Shown here: in pieces, positions 26,932 through 36,436 of the stretch
How positions within the stretch are numbered: position 1 is the first letter of the stretch
Layout: each line of letters opens with the position of its first letter
Assembly (NCBI GenBank): GCA_017483765.1
Contig: JAFUVE010000035.1
Location: forward strand, 1-50,803
DNA length: 50,803 nt
Source: Bacteroidaceae bacterium
GTDB taxonomy: Bacteria > Bacteroidota > Bacteroidia > Bacteroidales > Bacteroidaceae
Direction of reading: 5' to 3'
Translations under genes and position numbers: made by a program
Notes under the pieces: model-generated
What the model was told of the DNA's origin: nothing
The model's database searches: none
Seen by the model: the letters and a program-made list of their open reading frames with translations, nothing else

Positions 26932-29900
26932 TTATCTCACGAGCACCTTCTTTACAGCCTGGCTCTTCTCCGTTTTTCCTCTGACCAGATACATTCCTGT
27001 AGGCAGATGGAATGTTGCGGACTTGGAATTCAGGGCACTTTTCGATTCAACCAGTTTTCCGTCGATGGAGAAGATGTTGACGTTGGTCAGCATATCACTG
27101 CCCACCGATGTCACTCTGATGACACCTTCTTCGATTTGCGTGATGAGGATGTCGGATTCAGAGATGTTCTCCTTTGCCTTCGGAGAAGTGACGATGAGAT
27201 AACGTCCATGTGAATTACCAGATACCGTGATTGGCTCTCCTTCCGCAATCGGAATGGTAGTGTCCTCCACCATGTCCTGCAGATAGAGCTGTCCGAAGTT
27301 GTCAGTCCCCGTGAATGTGAGCTCGGTCTCCGTGTTGTCAGAGCTGTATATGCCCAGCGGCAGACTTGTGAGCTGGTTGATTGTGTTGATTGCCGCCGCG
27401 TTTCTTCCTGCCATCGTATAGACATTCGGCAGTTCATAGCTTGTGGACTCGATGAAAGTAGGCGCGTCCTCGCTGATGTCGTAGTTGTTGTCGGCATTCT
27501 CGCGTATCCTGACCACAGCGGATGTGCTTAGGCCATTTCTTGTTGCCCTGATGCAAAGCATATTGTCGTTTACGGACACCCCAAGCCTACCTCGTGCTTT
27601 CACTCTGACTGTTTTGGTTCCGTCAGGGTCGACAGCAGAAGAATAGGTCGTCAGCTTCAAAGTTTTTGTAAGACTTTCCGTTTGTGCCTTGTTATAGAAT
27701 GTGGAATCCACGGTCACGGTCGTAATTTCTTTTGAAGGAATGGCCTGGCACATCATGTCGGCCGTGAACGTAAGGTCGGTGATCGTGTTTCCGTCAGTCT
27801 TCTTCTTGACGAAGAATCCCTGCCTTGCAGCCACAATTCCGGTCTGTCGGCTGGCAAGCTGGTCGGAGGAGATCCATGTTCCGTCATCCTCCTTCATAAT
27901 CACCATCTGGTGGTCCTCAGTCATGATCCAGTACATCGGGTCAATGAGTTCGGAGTTGGCATTGAGGAATTTTTCCATGTCGAGTCCACATGGGAACGGA
28001 TTGCCGACGAGGAAGAAGCTGTTGTCACTTTTCTCATTCGTGAACGTGAAGGTGAGAGGTGCCGGACTGTTCGGATTAGCCGGGTTCTTGATGTTGTCGG
28101 TGAACAGCTTGTGGTAGTACTCGCTGTGGTTGATATTCGTGTTCCATGCCTTCTGCGTTCCGCTGATGTCGTAATAATCGTAGAACGTGTCCTCTTTAGG
28201 CAGTCTGATGATAAGTGAGTCAGCAGGTGTTTCCATATAGACGGTGATGGGCTTGATGGCAAATCCGCCATGTGAGAAGTCCACGGTGACATCGTTGTAC
28301 GCCACACTCCAGTCGCCCAGGATGATGACATCGCGGATGCCGTCCTCCAGCAACTCGCTGGTACCTGCTGAGCCAGGTCCACCGTAGTTCACGCCGGAGA
28401 ACTCGTCTGGCACATAGTAGATGTAGGCATGAGCCTTGTCCCATCCCCTTTGGTAGATGGCCGGCTTATACCGGTTGTTGATTTCCTCGTTGTAGGTGAC
28501 GTCATGGAAATAGGTAGTCTGCTGCATTCCGTTGTCCGACGGTGCATACCATTCACCAGAATAGACAGTCTGTATCGGCGATGAGAAGAGTTGCCATCGG
28601 CTTTCGTTGCTGACGCCGTCGGTTGTTCTTCCATGAGCGTAAATCTTGTATTCCATCCATACCTTGTCGTAATCCAGGAAGTGGGTGTTGAGGATTTCCC
28701 TCTCCGACTGCAATGCCAGTCCGTCGCAGTTGTTGGTGTGGAACTGCTCGCAGTAAATATTATCCGGGTCGTTCTCTTTCTTGTAAGCCAGGAGGTCGAA
28801 GTTGAGGTATTTCGAGCATGTATGTCCGTTGAGGATAGGGAATCCGTCGACATCCTCTCCGTAGTGGTACATCACCGGCGCAGCCACATTGATGCTGTCG
28901 GTGATGAGGGCATGAGTGACATAGAGCGGCACGAATCCGTTGCTGGTGGTGTTCTCCTCATTGGTCTCGTAGTCGTTCAGTCCTCCCTTTCCAGCATAGA
29001 GCTCGTTACGGTCTGCCCGCCGCCAGTTGTTGTCGTTGTTCCAGTCGGTGTTGCCTGCAGCCCCAGTCCACACCTCATAGTCAGGGACAATCTTAATCAT
29101 CATCAGGAGGTCGCCCGGGCAGGAAGTGGGTGAACTGTCGGGCACCTTCTCGATGAACGGCATCTTCAGCGTGTAGTTATATCCTTCTCGGAACTTGAAC
29201 TCAGGGTCCAGTGTGATTTTAGCGTACTTTTCGTCAGCCTGAGTACTGATGTCTCCGTGAATGTTCACCACCGAACCAACAGTCCTCAGGTAATGTCCGG
29301 AATCAGGGTCATCGTCCTCTATCTCATAGTTGATGTCTGTTGTCTCCGACAAGTAAATGTTCAAGTCCTGCGGATTCTCTTTCACACCGAGCGCTCCGTC
29401 AGAAACCGTGTGTATGTCACGAAGCGGAAGTACCAGGCTTTTCCCGTTCTGAATTTCCTCTACCTGTGATTTTGAGATACGCAGACTGAGCACAGACAAT
29501 TCCCCCGGATAATTCAATCCGTCCATACCGTTTTTCAGCGTAGGTGCCTCAGAGTCGAGCTGAATGCTCATCGTCTGTGGCTTCGCGCAATACACCACGA
29601 TTTGCCTTTCCGCCATGACTTGTAAGAATGCCTCATCATCGACAGGCTGAGTGGTGTAATAGATGACGCGGTCGAACTCCTCAAGCTTTTCGCCCTCAGG
29701 AGAATAATGCCACAACGTGTCGATCATCTCCTCGTCCATCTTCATGTTGACGCTAGTTCTGTAAAGATACAGGTCCGGTCTTCCTGTTTTCGGATTGTCA
29801 GCCGTAAGCCGTTTGAGGTAGTCTATCATGTGCTGAGAGAACTCGAATTGTTCGTTGGGAACGACATCGTTGAGGTCGACGTCGCCTGGATAGAGTTCCC

Positions 29901-32900
29901 TGAAGAGCTCTAAAGTTTCCTTCAGCGTGACAATATCAGGGCCGTTCTCGGTTTGTATGGTGTCGGCCACGGTTTCGAAATTGGCTCTATTGGCATGCTG
30001 GTCAGGATTTCCGAGCCACCAGTCGTAATGTAGGTTGTTGATGGTGGTGGGTTTTCCCGAGTCGTCGATGGTGTATAACTTCATAGAAATGGTAGGCGTC
30101 TGTCCGATACAAGCGAAGACACGGTCTGTCGCCTCCTTTGACTCGAGGTCTCCGAGCATGATGTAAGGTGCGGGCGATATAAATTCCTCCTTAGCCGAAC
30201 ATTCGTCGAGTAGGCTGAAGAGTTCGTCCACCTGGTTGTTCTCGATATCCTCGTTGGTTGCTATCTGAGATGAAAAAATCAGATAATATCGCTTCCCCGG
30301 AACCCAAAGGGCATCGAAGAACTTATCGTTGAAGACGAGCATCTGAGTTTCGTTCTGCACCTTCCTGTACACAGTACTTGGTGTGACCACGGTTCCGTCC
30401 CTGAGTTTTCCGATTGCATGGTACATGTTGTACTCTGGCTGCACCTCGTCATCCTGGAAATAGGTGCTAAAGGTGAAGTTGTGGAAAGCCGACCTTGGCT
30501 GGTTGATGGAGTACTCACCCACGATTGAATTTCTGAACACCTGCTTATAGAGCGCATACCTTTCCTCTTGCGTTGAAAGCTGGTTGACAGCCTCGATTTG
30601 ATAGTCGTAGATATCGGCATCCAGCACGCCGTAGGTTACGGAAACCAGGCTGGACTCTTCCTTGTTCACGGCATAGCGTGTGCCAGTGGAACTGAGAATC
30701 TGTGCGAACTCCGCGTCGATGAGCGCATGCTGCACTTCGTCTGCACACACTGGTGTGCTCATGCCCATCTGTATTTGCGGAGAGAGCACATATACATAAA
30801 TGTCATCAAGCAAGTAGTCTCCACCCGATGTAGAGAAGCAGTTGTTGTCAATGTCCAGCTCATATCGGTCGTATTGCTTTGTGATCATGAAATTGAAATA
30901 GAACTGCTGCCAAACGGCTGCTTCTCCGTCAACACCCTTGTTTACGGTAGTTTTACCGTCGGCTTTTCTTCCTTCGTATGAAAGTTGTCCCGGGCAATAC
31001 GAATACAGTGTAGTTCTTGTTTCTTCCTTGGTGACAGGATCAATCATGATTCCGTCGACATTCAGGATGATACTACCTCCGGCCGTATTTCCTTCCGGTT
31101 TGTTAAGACTTCCCATCCATCCGGTGCAAACCAGTCTGACTCCTGTACAAGTGATATCTCCATGGAATGCGACATTGGCGACCTTTCCCGGCTGCTCGGA
31201 TGCATCGACATAAAAGAATCCTGCTTTGTCTCCGCTGAGTGTGGGAGTTGGTTCTCCCATAATCATGCTGTTGAGCTCGTTTATGGTCTTGAATATGCCA
31301 GACGAGCCCCATGTAGCTTTCAATCGGCGGTTGATGGAATAGCTACCATATTGATTTTCCCACCATTTGTTATCTCCGCCGTCACCGGGTGCTCCATAGT
31401 AATCGAAGAAGTATGTGGTTTTAGCGAAAGAAAGCGGTGTTGGCGCTGAGTTGGTGGTTGAAATGGGATTGTTATGGTGGTCCTTATGGAAGAATACTCC
31501 GTCAGGCGTGACATACGGCTGAGTGTCTGGGAAGTCAAAGTCGATACGTGCAGTCGGCTCCCCATATGTCTCCATCATCGCATACGGAGAGCGTCCGCTC
31601 TTCCAGTTACCTTCTTCTGTTTTTCCGAGAATATCCGTATATGGCAACACCGGTTCTTCGTCGAAATAGACGAGGTATTTCGCGATGTTGTACGTGTAAT
31701 CGCCATCCACGGCCCTGACGTAGATGTAAGCCGAATCACCCTGTGCAATGTTCACGCCGTTGGTTTTCGGATAGAGGAATTGCAAGAACCTGGATCGGTT
31801 GTTGGCGTTGACACTTCTCAATTTTTGATTTACGGTAATCCCAGCCGGATTGGAACCTAATGATACAATACATTTGTTATAATCCAGCTGTGTCAAGTTG
31901 TCTTCACTCCAACTGCCAGGTGCCGCCTTATAATAGAAATAGTTCTCCACTTCGTTCTCCAGTCCGAGGAGTTCAGCCGACGTGAATCCCACAGACTGTT
32001 TTGGGTAGTGCACCGTCTTTTCCTCCAGCCATTTGTCGCCCGTGCATTCCGAGAGTTTCTTGGCGATGATGTTTGCGTCGTGGAGCTCATAGATGACACG
32101 TATATTCAAAGAGGGTTCCACCATGTCTCCCTTGTCCCACGTCCCGCTGCGGTATTCGTAGTCGGTGAATCGTGATAAGTCAGCCGCAAGCACATACGTG
32201 CAATCCTCTTCATAAGTTGCAGGCAGTTTCACGGTGATGGAAGCGTTCAACTGTCCGCCTGTGACAGATTTTACATGGCTTCCCATGACATGTCCTTCCG
32301 GATAAAGCAGACTTTTATTGTTCAGGTCCACTACATTGCGGTCGACAGGTCCTTCCGTCTCGAAGTTGTACCAGCGCTGGTAGTATCCATTATAAGCAAT
32401 TGCTGTTGTTCCCTGGATAGTAGGCAGGTAGATGGTTCTGTTCACCCCCCGTTTCAGGTATTTGTCGACCCTGAAGACCGACACGTTCTGAATCTGGTCG
32501 CCAGTAAATTCGTTGGTGAGCCATCCCTGGTCATTCTGCAGGAAGACGGTCCCGTCGTTTTCCCTGGCGTAATTGATAAGATAATTCTGTTTATGGATGA
32601 TGTGTGGCTGTTCAATCAGGTTGGTTTCCTGAACCGCAATGAGCTTGATGAGGTTGCCGTCAGCCTCGTTCCACTGGCTTGACACCACACTGCCTTGCTT
32701 TGCGTCGGTGGACATTGCCTCATTATTGTTGTTTACGGCAATGCGTTTGATAGCCAGCTTATTGGCGCTGGTCCTCACGAACTTAAAACTTTCGGCTTCA
32801 TCCGCATCGTCAGTTGCAAGAAAAGTTTTCTTTGCGCTGTCGAATTTAAGATAGAATCCGTTGTAATTTTTTATTTTGAAGCTGGTATAGCCATAACCGA

Positions 32901-35052
32901 CAAAAGCCCAGGTCCCCTCTTTCAGATTGGGGAAAGCCTGTGTGAAACAGGTGGAATACTCGTTGTCGTCGACAACCCAGTGTTGGTTCTTGACCTCCTC
33001 TCCGTTAAGGTTGGTCACGTATAGCTGGCTCTTCTCGAACTGAATCTGATACCAATGCGGTGTGGCTTCATCGGTGGTCATCGTGCATGGATTCAACAAG
33101 TCGCCGTTACCCGTTGATTTTGTGATATTCAAGGAAACATTGTCGTTATTTATCGGCCTTCGGAAAATGACATCATTGAAATTCGAGCTATTTTCCCCTA
33201 TACAATTATTATTTCCGTCCTTGATTTTCCATGTACCTCCAAGACCGGCAACCATCTCAAAAGAAGTTGCCATTGTTTCGTCAGTTGTTCCGACATACCG
33301 GTTTCCGTTGTAAGTGAGGTAAAATCCTTCCTTGTTGACCATCTTGAATTCCTGTGCATTGCCCACGAATTGCCACTGCGTCGCTTTCACGGTAGTAACA
33401 TTGGACAGGAAAGCGCCGGAATCATAGCCATACTCGGCAAGATAGTTTTTTCCATTGTCGAACTGTATGTTGTACCACTCATTTTTGTTGATGTCTCCGT
33501 CTCGGTAAAGGATTTCAGGGTAGTCGTCGTGGAGTTCTCCTGTGGACGGTTCGAAACTCACGTAGTTTCGGTTATGGCAGTTATTGTTTGTCTCGATAAC
33601 CGCATTGACGTTGTCATTAGAGAGAGCCAAGGATTTGCCTGTCTTATAATCGTATTCCTCCTCGCTAAGTTTAATCTCGAAGTATTTTCCCGCCCGCATG
33701 ATGAGCTGGAAGGATGTGGCGTCGGCCTCGTCCTCAGTCATTATATAGTGCGTCCCGTCGAACTTCAGATAGTAGCCTTTGTCGTTCAGGAGTTTCACGT
33801 TGTCGAGTGTCTCTCCGACGAGTTGCCATCTAGTGCCGGACAATGTGTTGTCGTTCTGGCTGTAAGCTCCGTCCGCATAGTCGTCCCGCAAGGTGAGAAA
33901 TTTGTTGTTCCGTTTGAATTGAATGCTGTATCGTGCACCAGCATCCTGTGCTGATGTTTTCGGGCACAGAAGGTCGGAATAGACGTTGTGTGCGTCTACT
34001 TTCTCAAATGAAACGAAATTATTGAAACTATTGTTACTGCCCCCTTTGATAGGAGAGAATAAAGCAGTTCCGCTTGGTGCTATATTACCTCCATTGTTGC
34101 CGGCGTCCGCCCTTTTAATCTCATAAATGCCGTTGTTGGCGACAATCAGCTTGAATGTCACGGTCTTCTTGTCGTTAGCTGACAAAGATTCATAGTTGTC
34201 CTCAAATCGGTAGTTAGCGTCACCGGCATTGGCATTTCTCAAATAATAGCCGTTATAGTTTTGCAATAAGAAAGCGGAATAAGGACTCGTTCCCTCTTCA
34301 GCCACGCTGACCAGCTGCCACTGCGCCCAGACCAGGTTTGGATCGTTTTTTGCGTCCGCTCCGTAAGAGTTATCATGCGTGCTGGTGAGGTAACGTCTGT
34401 CGGCCTCAGCATCCGAGTTGGCGTTAATATTCTTATATCTGATGGCATACCAGGCGTCAGCGTTATCAGCCTGGAATCCAGGAGCTGCGGCAGTGAACAA
34501 TTCCACCCGTGAATTGTTGTCTGTAGCCCTGAATGCCACGATGTTTGTGTTGCTGGTCTGCCCCACTCTCATACTCAATGCCTTGATGGTGTCGTTAATG
34601 ACGGGCCTAAGCCAAGTCCAGGTGTCCGTTTCGCTGGTTTTGTTCGACCAGTCATAAACGAACGTCTGCGCCTCCTCTCTTGACCTCGTCAAATGCAATG
34701 CGTTGTCATAGCCACTTCCGATTGATCCGGAGTGCTGCTTGATGTACATGCCGTTGATGTTCTTGATGATGAATCCGCTCTGGCTTCCAATAAAACACCA
34801 TTGCATATCAGGTCTGAAGATAGCCGGCTCAGCCGTTGATGCCACATACCACAGATCCCTGTTGCTGGCATAATCAGTGTGAATGTAATGATTTTGTGCA
34901 GAGTGAATGAGCATCCACACCGGTGCGTCCTCGGTGGAGAAAACGGGAGTTCGGCTGCCGTTGTTAGCGGTAGCCGATAATACCGTCAAGAATAAAGCGG
35001 CAATTATCAGGATTAAGCGTCTGCTCAGATATGTAAGGATATGCATGTTCAT
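26932..35052 (-). CDS. Giant surface protein with type IX sorting domain; putative fimbrial tip adhesin
   Basis: The 2706-residue product has a signal peptide (about residues 1-29). Five tandem repeats follow, at about 46-190, 201-352, 374-502, 526-643 and 667-806. Each has WYxIxF, WQxVG, GxYL and an ATSF-like segment, resembling ricin-type beta-trefoils. The middle is long and mostly beta; near 1990 it has EVWTGAAGNTDWNNDNNW, typical of large Bacteroidetes adhesins, and later FFLVGNPFPCGLD. The last 75 residues, with NVNIFSIDGKLVE and LPTGMYLVRGK, fit a type IX secretion C-terminal domain (type A). It is the last gene of a Mfa fimbrial operon, where Porphyromonas has Mfa5, a tip protein also exported by this system. 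Unlike Mfa5 I see no vWA domain. The tip role is an inference from position. Confidence 0.85.
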   Translation of the reverse strand: MNMHILTYLSRRLILIIAALFLTVLSATANNGSRTPVFSTEDAPVWMLIHSAQNHYIHTDYASNRDLWYVASTAEPAIFRPDMQWCFIGSQSGFIIKNINGMYIKQHSGSIGSGYDNALHLTRSREEAQTFVYDWSNKTSETDTWTWLRPVINDTIKALSMRVGQTSNTNIVAFRATDNNSRVELFTAAAPGFQADNADAWYAIRYKNINANSDAEADRRYLTSTHDNSYGADAKNDPNLVWAQWQLVSVAEEGTSPYSAFLLQNYNGYYLRNANAGDANYRFEDNYESLSANDKKTVTFKLIVANNGIYEIKRADAGNNGGNIAPSGTALFSPIKGGSNNSFNNFVSFEKVDAHNVYSDLLCPKTSAQDAGARYSIQFKRNNKFLTLRDDYADGAYSQNDNTLSGTRWQLVGETLDNVKLLNDKGYYLKFDGTHYIMTEDEADATSFQLIMRAGKYFEIKLSEEEYDYKTGKSLALSNDNVNAVIETNNNCHNRNYVSFEPSTGELHDDYPEILYRDGDINKNEWYNIQFDNGKNYLAEYGYDSGAFLSNVTTVKATQWQFVGNAQEFKMVNKEGFYLTYNGNRYVGTTDETMATSFEMVAGLGGTWKIKDGNNNCIGENSSNFNDVIFRRPINNDNVSLNITKSTGNGDLLNPCTMTTDEATPHWYQIQFEKSQLYVTNLNGEEVKNQHWVVDDNEYSTCFTQAFPNLKEGTWAFVGYGYTSFKIKNYNGFYLKFDSAKKTFLATDDADEAESFKFVRTSANKLAIKRIAVNNNNEAMSTDAKQGSVVSSQWNEADGNLIKLIAVQETNLIEQPHIIHKQNYLINYARENDGTVFLQNDQGWLTNEFTGDQIQNVSVFRVDKYLKRGVNRTIYLPTIQGTTAIAYNGYYQRWYNFETEGPVDRNVVDLNNKSLLYPEGHVMGSHVKSVTGGQLNASITVKLPATYEEDCTYVLAADLSRFTDYEYRSGTWDKGDMVEPSLNIRVIYELHDANIIAKKLSECTGDKWLEEKTVHYPKQSVGFTSAELLGLENEVENYFYYKAAPGSWSEDNLTQLDYNKCIVSLGSNPAGITVNQKLRSVNANNRSRFLQFLYPKTNGVNIAQGDSAYIYVRAVDGDYTYNIAKYLVYFDEEPVLPYTDILGKTEEGNWKSGRSPYAMMETYGEPTARIDFDFPDTQPYVTPDGVFFHKDHHNNPISTTNSAPTPLSFAKTTYFFDYYGAPGDGGDNKWWENQYGSYSINRRLKATWGSSGIFKTINELNSMIMGEPTPTLSGDKAGFFYVDASEQPGKVANVAFHGDITCTGVRLVCTGWMGSLNKPEGNTAGGSIILNVDGIMIDPVTKEETRTTLYSYCPGQLSYEGRKADGKTTVNKGVDGEAAVWQQFYFNFMITKQYDRYELDIDNNCFSTSGGDYLLDDIYVYVLSPQIQMGMSTPVCADEVQHALIDAEFAQILSSTGTRYAVNKEESSLVSVTYGVLDADIYDYQIEAVNQLSTQEERYALYKQVFRNSIVGEYSINQPRSAFHNFTFSTYFQDDEVQPEYNMYHAIGKLRDGTVVTPSTVYRKVQNETQMLVFNDKFFDALWVPGKRYYLIFSSQIATNEDIENNQVDELFSLLDECSAKEEFISPAPYIMLGDLESKEATDRVFACIGQTPTISMKLYTIDDSGKPTTINNLHYDWWLGNPDQHANRANFETVADTIQTENGPDIVTLKETLELFRELYPGDVDLNDVVPNEQFEFSQHMIDYLKRLTADNPKTGRPDLYLYRTSVNMKMDEEMIDTLWHYSPEGEKLEEFDRVIYYTTQPVDDEAFLQVMAERQIVVYCAKPQTMSIQLDSEAPTLKNGMDGLNYPGELSVLSLRISKSQVEEIQNGKSLVLPLRDIHTVSDGALGVKENPQDLNIYLSETTDINYEIEDDDPDSGHYLRTVGSVVNIHGDISTQADEKYAKITLDPEFKFREGYNYTLKMPFIEKVPDSSPTSCPGDLLMMIKIVPDYEVWTGAAGNTDWNNDNNWRRADRNELYAGKGGLNDYETNEENTTSNGFVPLYVTHALITDSINVAAPVMYHYGEDVDGFPILNGHTCSKYLNFDLLAYKKENDPDNIYCEQFHTNNCDGLALQSEREILNTHFLDYDKVWMEYKIYAHGRTTDGVSNESRWQLFSSPIQTVYSGEWYAPSDNGMQQTTYFHDVTYNEEINNRYKPAIYQRGWDKAHAYIYYVPDEFSGVNYGGPGSAGTSELLEDGIRDVIILGDWSVAYNDVTVDFSHGGFAIKPITVYMETPADSLIIRLPKEDTFYDYYDISGTQKAWNTNINHSEYYHKLFTDNIKNPANPNSPAPLTFTFTNEKSDNSFFLVGNPFPCGLDMEKFLNANSELIDPMYWIMTEDHQMVIMKEDDGTWISSDQLASRQTGIVAARQGFFVKKKTDGNTITDLTFTADMMCQAIPSKEITTVTVDSTFYNKAQTESLTKTLKLTTYSSAVDPDGTKTVRVKARGRLGVSVNDNMLCIRATRNGLSTSAVVRIRENADNNYDISEDAPTFIESTSYELPNVYTMAGRNAAAINTINQLTSLPLGIYSSDNTETELTFTGTDNFGQLYLQDMVEDTTIPIAEGEPITVSGNSHGRYLIVTSPKAKENISESDILITQIEEGVIRVTSVGSDMLTNVNIFSIDGKLVESKSALNSKSATFHLPTGMYLVRGKTEKSQAVKKVLVR

Positions 35053-35068
35053 ATAATCAAGTCACATT

Positions 35069-36427
35069 CTATTTTTTCACAATGAAAACACGGAATCTCA
35101 GAACCCTTGAAAGCGTCTCCGACAATTTCACTTTGATGGATATGATGACGTAGTTCGTTCCGGTCGTTCCGTCGGACTTCAATTCGCCGATAATCTCACC
35201 GCTTTCGTGCATTTCGGGCGCCAGTGCGTAAATCTCACGTCCTTCCTCACCCAGCTGTATGGTGTATTCCTCGACGATGCTGGTACGGAAAATCTGAATC
35301 CATTCGGTAGTTCCAGTCTCCCGGATAAACGGCTGTATTACGAACGGTCCTCCTGCAAGGAAAGTCGTGACGAAATCGTCGGTCTCAGCCCGGCTCACGG
35401 TAGCAGGCAGTCCACCGATAGGCGGATAGAACAGGACTCTCAGGTAGTATTCGTAGCTGCCGAGGTCGACGGGGATCTTGACCCAGTCGTTACGTCGCAG
35501 CTCATTCATGTCGGTGTTGAGGATGAGGTTGTATCGCTGCTCTGTGTCAATATCCCAAGATCTTTTTGCATATACCCTGAGCGCATAGCTTTCCGTCACG
35601 TTTGCCGCCTTGTTGTCGCTCTCGTTCACGTAGATATAGTGTGAGCCGCTTGTTGCACCCTTGGCGATGACGATGGGAGAGGTGATGAGCGTGTCCTTCA
35701 CCCGCTCAGTCGTAGTGGAAGCAGGCAGAGAGAACAAGATCTTCTCATTGTTGTCAAGCCTTGGCATGAGGAACACGGGCGAGTTGGATATAGGTTCGAT
35801 ATTGATGCTGTTGACCATCATCTCCTCCTTTGCGCTGTTGAAGAAGGTGAACTCCAGCTTGGCCATGGTTCGGATGACCTCCACAGAGAAATTCTGGTCG
35901 TCGCCTTCAGTCACGCGTATGGTCTGACCGTCAAGCCTTGAAGTCATCGGGATATTGCCTTTGTAGTTGTTGGGCCTTTGGATAGTCTTGTTGGTGAGGT
36001 CGGGCATCTGGCTGCCTTCCGTGATGCCCAGTGCCTGAAACTCACTGTCTTCTATGTTGGAAAATCCGTAGAGGCGGTAAGTGCCTGGTGTGAGCTGGAA
36101 TTTCTCGCTATAGGTGTGTATCTCAGCCGGCGACACCGCTCCGCTGCTGACCAGCTTGACCACCTTTCCAGCGTTGTCGGCCACGGCAATCCAGTATTTG
36201 TGGATTAATTCCACTTCGGCATCAGGGTCCTTGGGCACACCGTCTGTCACACGTGTTGACACATTTCCGTTTGCCTTTGCCGCCACGATTGAGAGCGTCA
36301 CGTCCTGAGGTGTCGGCGTGTTTTCGGAAACCTCGTCGTTGTCATTGCAAGACAGGCATATCGCGCTGATGATGCAAATCAGGATGATGTTATGTAGAAG
36401 ACTTATTTTCAAGATATTATATTGCAT
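35069..36427 (-). CDS. Fimbrial minor subunit, Mfa3/Mfa4-like lipoprotein
   Basis: The 452-residue protein has a lipoprotein signal ending ICLSC, then two beta-rich halves. The N-terminal half (about 40-200) shows the fimbrillin strand pattern YWIAVADNAGKVVKL and YRLYGFSNIED, and the C-terminal half has SWDIDTEQRYNLILNTDMNEL. Its start is 9 bases after the stop of the previous gene, and its stop is 16 bases before the giant gene. It could be an adaptor between shaft and tip (inference from the Porphyromonas mfa order). The subfamily is not certain by eye. Confidence 0.75.
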   Translation of the reverse strand: MQYNILKISLLHNIILICIISAICLSCNDNDEVSENTPTPQDVTLSIVAAKANGNVSTRVTDGVPKDPDAEVELIHKYWIAVADNAGKVVKLVSSGAVSPAEIHTYSEKFQLTPGTYRLYGFSNIEDSEFQALGITEGSQMPDLTNKTIQRPNNYKGNIPMTSRLDGQTIRVTEGDDQNFSVEVIRTMAKLEFTFFNSAKEEMMVNSINIEPISNSPVFLMPRLDNNEKILFSLPASTTTERVKDTLITSPIVIAKGATSGSHYIYVNESDNKAANVTESYALRVYAKRSWDIDTEQRYNLILNTDMNELRRNDWVKIPVDLGSYEYYLRVLFYPPIGGLPATVSRAETDDFVTTFLAGGPFVIQPFIRETGTTEWIQIFRTSIVEEYTIQLGEEGREIYALAPEMHESGEIIGELKSDGTTGTNYVIISIKVKLSETLSRVLRFRVFIVKK

Positions 36428-36436
36428 TATGATTGA

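Noticed and set aside
26932-35052. A vWA domain in the giant protein, as in Mfa5
   Set aside because: I found no DxSxS MIDAS motif in a suitable context.
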